From NCBI GenBank assembly GCA_947500825.1, contig CANMTR010000004.1, forward strand, positions 1-64,000: a stretch of 64,000 nucleotides of DNA, written 5' to 3'. Below the pieces are notes generated by a model. It did no database searches. It was not told where the DNA came from and was given only the letters and a program-made list of their open reading frames with translations. Positions 59,954-64,000 of this stretch are shown here, one piece after another (position 1 is the first letter of the stretch; every line of letters starts with the position of its first letter). The position numbers and the translations under genes were made by a program. Origin of the DNA: an uncultured Paracoccaceae bacterium (GTDB lineage: Bacteria; Pseudomonadota; Alphaproteobacteria; Rhodobacterales; Rhodobacteraceae).

Positions 59954-60823
59954 TCAGGCGGCCTGCCGCCTGAGCCAGCCCATCAGGGCCTTGAGCGTCG
60001 GCGACACCCGGTCCTCCCGCGTCAGCATGTGGTAGGCGAGGTCGCTGTCGGCCTCCTCGAAGAGAACCTCGACCTGGCCGCGGTCGATGTCGGCCTGGGC
60101 GATGACGCGGGGCAGGATGCCGACGCCGTATCCCGAGCGCACCGCCTCCAGCGCCATGGTGATGGTGGGAAAGCTTCGGATCGACACCGTGTCCACGTCG
60201 AGCCCGTTCTGCGCCGCCCACAGGATGTCCTCGGTGTTCATCTGCTCGGTCAGCCAGTCGTAGTCGGCCAGTTCCGACAGGTCGGTGGCGCGGGTCGGGA
60301 TCAGCCCGGTGCGGGCCACCACCGCGTGGCCTGCGTCCATCAGCCGCTCGCAGGCCAGCCCCGGCCAGGGCCCGCGCCCGTAGCGCAGCGCGATGTCGAA
60401 GGTCTGGGCGCGCAGGTCCACCAGCTCGGGCGAGGGGACGAGCTCCAGCTCGATGCCCGGATGGCGCGCCCAGAAGTCGCCGATCCGGGGCATCAGCCAG
60501 TTGGCCGCCAGGGAGGGCGTCAGCGAGATCCTGAGCGGCTTGGCCACGTCGCGCTCCACCAGGTCGGCGGCGGCGGTGGCGATCACGCCGAACCCCTCGG
60601 TCAGGGCCGAGGCCAGGCGCCGGCCCTCCTCGGTGGGGCGCATCCCCGCGCCCTCGCGCACCATCAGCACGCAGCCGAAATGGGTCTCCAGCCGGCGGAC
60701 ATGCTGGGCGATGGCGGCATGGGTGACGTTGAGTTCGCGCGCGGCGGCCGAGTAGGCGCCGCAGCGCGCCGCCGCCTCGAAACCGCGCAGCGCCTGGAGG
60801 GAGGGGACGTGGTGCCAGTCCAT
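59954..60823 (-). CDS. hvrB: LysR family transcriptional regulator, HvrB-like by context
   Basis: LysR HTH LQALRGFEAAARCGAYSAAARELNVTHAAIAQHVRRLE; next to regA and upstream of ahcY. Confidence 0.85.
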   Translation of the reverse strand: MDWHHVPSLQALRGFEAAARCGAYSAAARELNVTHAAIAQHVRRLETHFGCVLMVREGAGMRPTEEGRRLASALTEGFGVIATAAADLVERDVAKPLRISLTPSLAANWLMPRIGDFWARHPGIELELVPSPELVDLRAQTFDIALRYGRGPWPGLACERLMDAGHAVVARTGLIPTRATDLSELADYDWLTEQMNTEDILWAAQNGLDVDTVSIRSFPTITMALEAVRSGYGVGILPRVIAQADIDRGQVEVLFEEADSDLAYHMLTREDRVSPTLKALMGWLRRQAA

Positions 60824-60999
60824 GCCCGTCAAGCTAGCGGGGAGGGGCCCGCCGCGCCAGCGGGCGGATGATTGCGGGGGGCGGCGTGCGCCGTTCCCCG
60901 CGCATGAAAGCTGAGCTTACAACCTGCAAATCTTCCTGACTCGCGACGCGGTACGCCGGACCCTATATCCAAGATGCAAGCGGAGAAAAGGAGATAGCC

Positions 61000-61092
61000 G
61001 TGCTTACGTCCCTGGCTAACCGTATCGTCGCCACATTCCGCCCTCAAGGGACCACGCGCAAGCCCGGCCTGTCCCTCTGGGCCCAACGTTGA
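61000..61092 (+). CDS. short ORF 1, 30 aa (GTG start)
   Basis: aaggagatagcc-GTG; (M)LTSLANRIVATFRPQGTTRKPGLSLWAQR*. Confidence 0.6.
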   Translation: MLTSLANRIVATFRPQGTTRKPGLSLWAQR

Positions 61093-61109
61093 AAGAAGGA
61101 GATACCGCC

Positions 61110-61235
61110 ATGCTGACGATCCTCGCGAACAGCTTCGCCACCGCCACCCGTCGCGACGAGAAGGCGCCCTCCGCCAACCCGCTCAGCCGGGTGCGCGCCA
61201 ACGGCCTGCAGCTGCCCCAGCGCAAGACCCGCTGA
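61110..61235 (+). CDS. short ORF 2, 41 aa
   Basis: aagaaggagataccgcc-ATG; MLTILANSFATATRRDEKAPSANPLSRVRANGLQLPQRKTR*; N-terminus resembles ORF 1. Confidence 0.65.
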   Translation: MLTILANSFATATRRDEKAPSANPLSRVRANGLQLPQRKTR

Positions 61236-61826
61236 TCAACACCGCGCGATCAGCTCCGCGTGCCGCCTCGTGAAGGCGGCGCGCACGTCCCGCGGGGGGC
61301 GGAGCACGATATCGAGCCCCGCCGAAAGCTCCGGGTCGGGACGACCGAAGAACCGCGTCGCCTCGGCCTCGGAGAACCCCGCGATCTGCACCGCCTCCAT
61401 CCGGGCCGATATCCGGTCCGCCCGCTTGATGCGCTGCTTGATCCGCGGCGGCAGCGCCGCCGGCAGGCCGAACCTGATATGGATCGCCGCCGCGAGCCGC
61501 GCATCCAGCGCCTCGTAATCCGGTCCCACCGCCGCCTTCACGGGCGAGATCATGTCCCCGATCACGTATTCCGGCGCGTCGTGCAGGAGCGCGGCCAGGT
61601 GCCAGCGCGGATCGGCCCCCGGCCAGGCGCGCGCGAACAGCGATTCCACCAGCAGCGAGTGCTCGGCCACCGAATAGGGGTGGTCGCCCCGGGTCTGGCC
61701 GTTCCAGCGCGCGACGAAGGCCAGCCCATGGGCGATGTCCTCCACCTCGATGTCCACGGGGGTGGGGTCCAGCAGGTCCAGCCGCCGCCCCGAGAGCATG
61801 CGTTGCCAGGCGCGGGTCTGCGTCAT
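61236..61826 (-). CDS. HD-domain phosphohydrolase (YfbR-like)
   Basis: [38 protein letters not shown] signature. Confidence 0.88.
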   Translation of the reverse strand: MTQTRAWQRMLSGRRLDLLDPTPVDIEVEDIAHGLAFVARWNGQTRGDHPYSVAEHSLLVESLFARAWPGADPRWHLAALLHDAPEYVIGDMISPVKAAVGPDYEALDARLAAAIHIRFGLPAALPPRIKQRIKRADRISARMEAVQIAGFSEAEATRFFGRPDPELSAGLDIVLRPPRDVRAAFTRRHAELIARC

Positions 61827-61963
61827 GTGGCGACATCCAGGTTCCGGGGGCGCCGGTCGGACCGGGATGTAAGGCGGCATGGCGGCGGCCTGCGGAGATC
61901 GCGTTGTCCGGTCATGGCGGCGGTGATAAGGGGCGGACGACCCCGCCGACAAGGATGCATTGC

Positions 61964-63358
61964 ATGGCCGAAAATCATATCGTCAAGGATATCGCCCTCG
62001 CCGGCTACGGCCGCAAGGAGATCGCCATCGCCGAGACCGAGATGCCCGGTCTCATGGCGCTGCGCGAGGAATACGGCGACGCCCAGCCCCTGAAGGGCGC
62101 GCGCATCGCCGGCAGCCTGCACATGACCATCCAGACGGCCGTCCTGATCGAGACGCTGACCGCGCTGGGCGCGGAGGTGCGCTGGGCCTCGTGCAACATC
62201 TTCTCCACCCAGGACCACGCGGCGGCGGCCATCGCGGAGAGCGGCGTGCCCGTCTTCGCCATCAAGGGCGAGACGCTGGAGGAATACTGGGCCTATGCCG
62301 ACCGGATCTTCGATTTCGGCGACCAGCCCGCCAACCTGATCCTCGACGACGGGGGCGACGCCACGCTCTACATCCTTCTCGGCGCGCGGGTCGAGGCGGG
62401 CGAGGAGGAGCTCATCGCCGCTCCCCAGTCCGAGGAGGAGACGGCCCTCTTCGCCCAGATCCGCACCCGCATGAAGGCCAGCCCTGGCTGGTTCGCCCGC
62501 CAGCGCGAGGCCCTCAAGGGCGTGAGCGAGGAGACGACCACGGGCGTCCACCGCCTTTACGAGCTCAAGAAGCAGGGCGGGCTGCCCTTCCCGGCGATCA
62601 ACGTCAACGACAGCGTCACCAAGTCCAAGTTCGACAACAAGTACGGCTGCCGCGAGAGCCTGGTGGACGGTATCCGCCGCGCCACCGACACGATGATGGC
62701 CGGCAAGGTCGCGGTCGTGTGCGGCTACGGCGATGTCGGGAAAGGCTCGGCCGCCTCCCTGCGGGGCGCCGGCGCGCGCGTGAAGGTGACCGAGGTCGAT
62801 CCGATCTGTGCCCTCCAGGCGGCGATGGACGGGTTCGAGGTGGTGCTGCTGGAGGAGGTGGTCGCAAGCGCCGACATCTTCATCACCACCACCGGCAACC
62901 GCGACGTCATCCGCATCGAGCACATGCGCGAGATGAAGGACATGGCGATCGTCGGCAATATCGGCCACTTCGACAACGAGATCCAGGTCGCCAACCTCAA
63001 GAACCACAAGTGGACCAACATCAAGGACCAGGTGGACATGATCGAGATGCCCTCGGGCGCTCGGCTCATCCTCCTGTCCGAGGGGCGGCTTTTGAATCTC
63101 GGCAATGCCACGGGGCATCCGTCGTTCGTGATGTCGGCCTCGTTCACCAACCAGGTGCTTGCCCAGATCGAGCTGCACACCAAGGGCGGGCAGTACGAGA
63201 ACGACGTCTACATCCTGCCCAAGCACCTCGACGAGAAGGTCGCGGCGCTGCACCTGGACCGGATCGGGGCCAAGCTGTCGAAGCTCGCCCCCGAGCAGGC
63301 CGCCTATATCGGCGTGACGCCCGAGGGCCCGTTCAAGCCCGAGCACTACCGCTACTGA
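61964..63358 (+). CDS. ahcY: adenosylhomocysteinase
   Basis: [75 protein letters not shown]-terminal [10 protein letters not shown]. Confidence 0.98.
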   Translation: MAENHIVKDIALAGYGRKEIAIAETEMPGLMALREEYGDAQPLKGARIAGSLHMTIQTAVLIETLTALGAEVRWASCNIFSTQDHAAAAIAESGVPVFAIKGETLEEYWAYADRIFDFGDQPANLILDDGGDATLYILLGARVEAGEEELIAAPQSEEETALFAQIRTRMKASPGWFARQREALKGVSEETTTGVHRLYELKKQGGLPFPAINVNDSVTKSKFDNKYGCRESLVDGIRRATDTMMAGKVAVVCGYGDVGKGSAASLRGAGARVKVTEVDPICALQAAMDGFEVVLLEEVVASADIFITTTGNRDVIRIEHMREMKDMAIVGNIGHFDNEIQVANLKNHKWTNIKDQVDMIEMPSGARLILLSEGRLLNLGNATGHPSFVMSASFTNQVLAQIELHTKGGQYENDVYILPKHLDEKVAALHLDRIGAKLSKLAPEQAAYIGVTPEGPFKPEHYRY

Positions 63359-63409
63359 GCGGTGCGAGCGGCCCTGGGCTTTCCCGTCGGAAGAGCCGGG
63401 GCCCGCCCC

Positions 63410-64000
63410 TCAGGCCGGGTGGGGCGCCCGGCGGTCGACCTCGGCGAGCTGCGGGTCGGCCGCCCGGCGCGCCCGCGCCGCGGCGACGAGCGCGCGGAAG
63501 ATCGCGCGCTGCCGGTGGGCGTAGAACAGGTGCTCGGGGTGCCACTGGACCCCGAGCGCGAAGGGCTCCTCGGTTCGCTCGATGGCCTGGATCATGCCGC
63601 CGCCGTCGCGCGCCGCGACGCGCAGGCCCCGGCCCAGGGTCGACACGGCCTGGGAATGGAGGGCGTTGACCTTCATGGGCACCGTGCCCGCATGGGCCGC
63701 GAGCCGGGTTCCCGGCACGATCTCCACCGTCTTGCGTGGCAGGATCGTGCGGTAATGCTCCGACTTGGCGTAGGTGTGGTAGGCGTCCTGGTCGAGCCGC
63801 CCCCCCAGGGCGACGTTGATCATCTGGCTGCCGCGGCAAATGCCCAGCACCGGCTTGCCCTGCTCCATCGCCGCGCAGACGAGCGCCTCCTCCATCTCGT
63901 CGCGGGCGGGGTCGAGCCGCGAGGAGGCGATCAGGCTGCCCTCGTAGAGGTCCGGGGAGATGTCGTCGCCGCCGCCGATGATGATCCCGTCCACGCCGTC
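63410..64000 (-). CDS. gamma-glutamyl-gamma-aminobutyrate hydrolase / class I glutamine amidotransferase (peptidase C26), 5' end beyond window
   Basis: GIIIGGGDDISPDLY, VLGICRGSQMINVALGG, GVQWHPEHL; open at the right edge. Confidence 0.9.
   Translation of the reverse strand, partial: DGVDGIIIGGGDDISPDLYEGSLIASSRLDPARDEMEEALVCAAMEQGKPVLGICRGSQMINVALGGRLDQDAYHTYAKSEHYRTILPRKTVEIVPGTRLAAHAGTVPMKVNALHSQAVSTLGRGLRVAARDGGGMIQAIERTEEPFALGVQWHPEHLFYAHRQRAIFRALVAAARARRAADPQLAEVDRRAPHPA

Noticed and set aside
61840-61963. SAH-type riboswitch upstream of ahcY
   Set aside because: No recognisable conserved SAH-riboswitch core by eye; a covariance-model search would be needed.
1-64000. CRISPR arrays, prophage, tRNA/rRNA genes
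   Set aside because: No regularly spaced direct repeats, phage structural genes or recognisable tRNA/rRNA sequences were noticed; tRNAscan-SE and CRISPR finders were not available.

Overview
The window is a GC-rich chromosomal segment from an alphaproteobacterium. Gene content and order point to Rhodobacterales (Rhodobacteraceae/Roseobacteraceae); this is inferred, as no search was run. It is mostly core genome: about 60 CDSs, no tRNA/rRNA and no CRISPR array recognised. The most informative part is the chromosome origin neighbourhood, parB-parA-rsmG-mnmG-mnmE-rho-hemJ | intergenic | maf-aroE-coaE-dnaQ-hslU. Gene orientation flips there, the ~380 bp gap at 33998-34375 holds a cluster of DnaA-box-like 9-mers, and two perfect parS palindromes (TGTTTCACGTGAAACA) lie inside the 5' coding ends of rsmG and mnmG. 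The right part holds addAB, murU/amgK, tsaE, a PAS-only protein, regB-senC-regA, an HvrB-like LysR regulator and ahcY. Best candidates for something under-described: (i) two tandem tiny ORFs (30 and 41 aa) with matching MLT-LAN N-termini and strong Shine-Dalgarno sequences between the LysR gene and ahcY; (ii) a perfect CtrA-type TTAA-N7-TTAA box before the PAS-only (possibly DivL-like) gene; (iii) a small ORF translationally coupled to a membrane protein at 14.7-15.3 kb. The left edge carries an internally deleted IS3-type transposase remnant. Functional names rest on recognising protein motifs in the translations, not on database searches.
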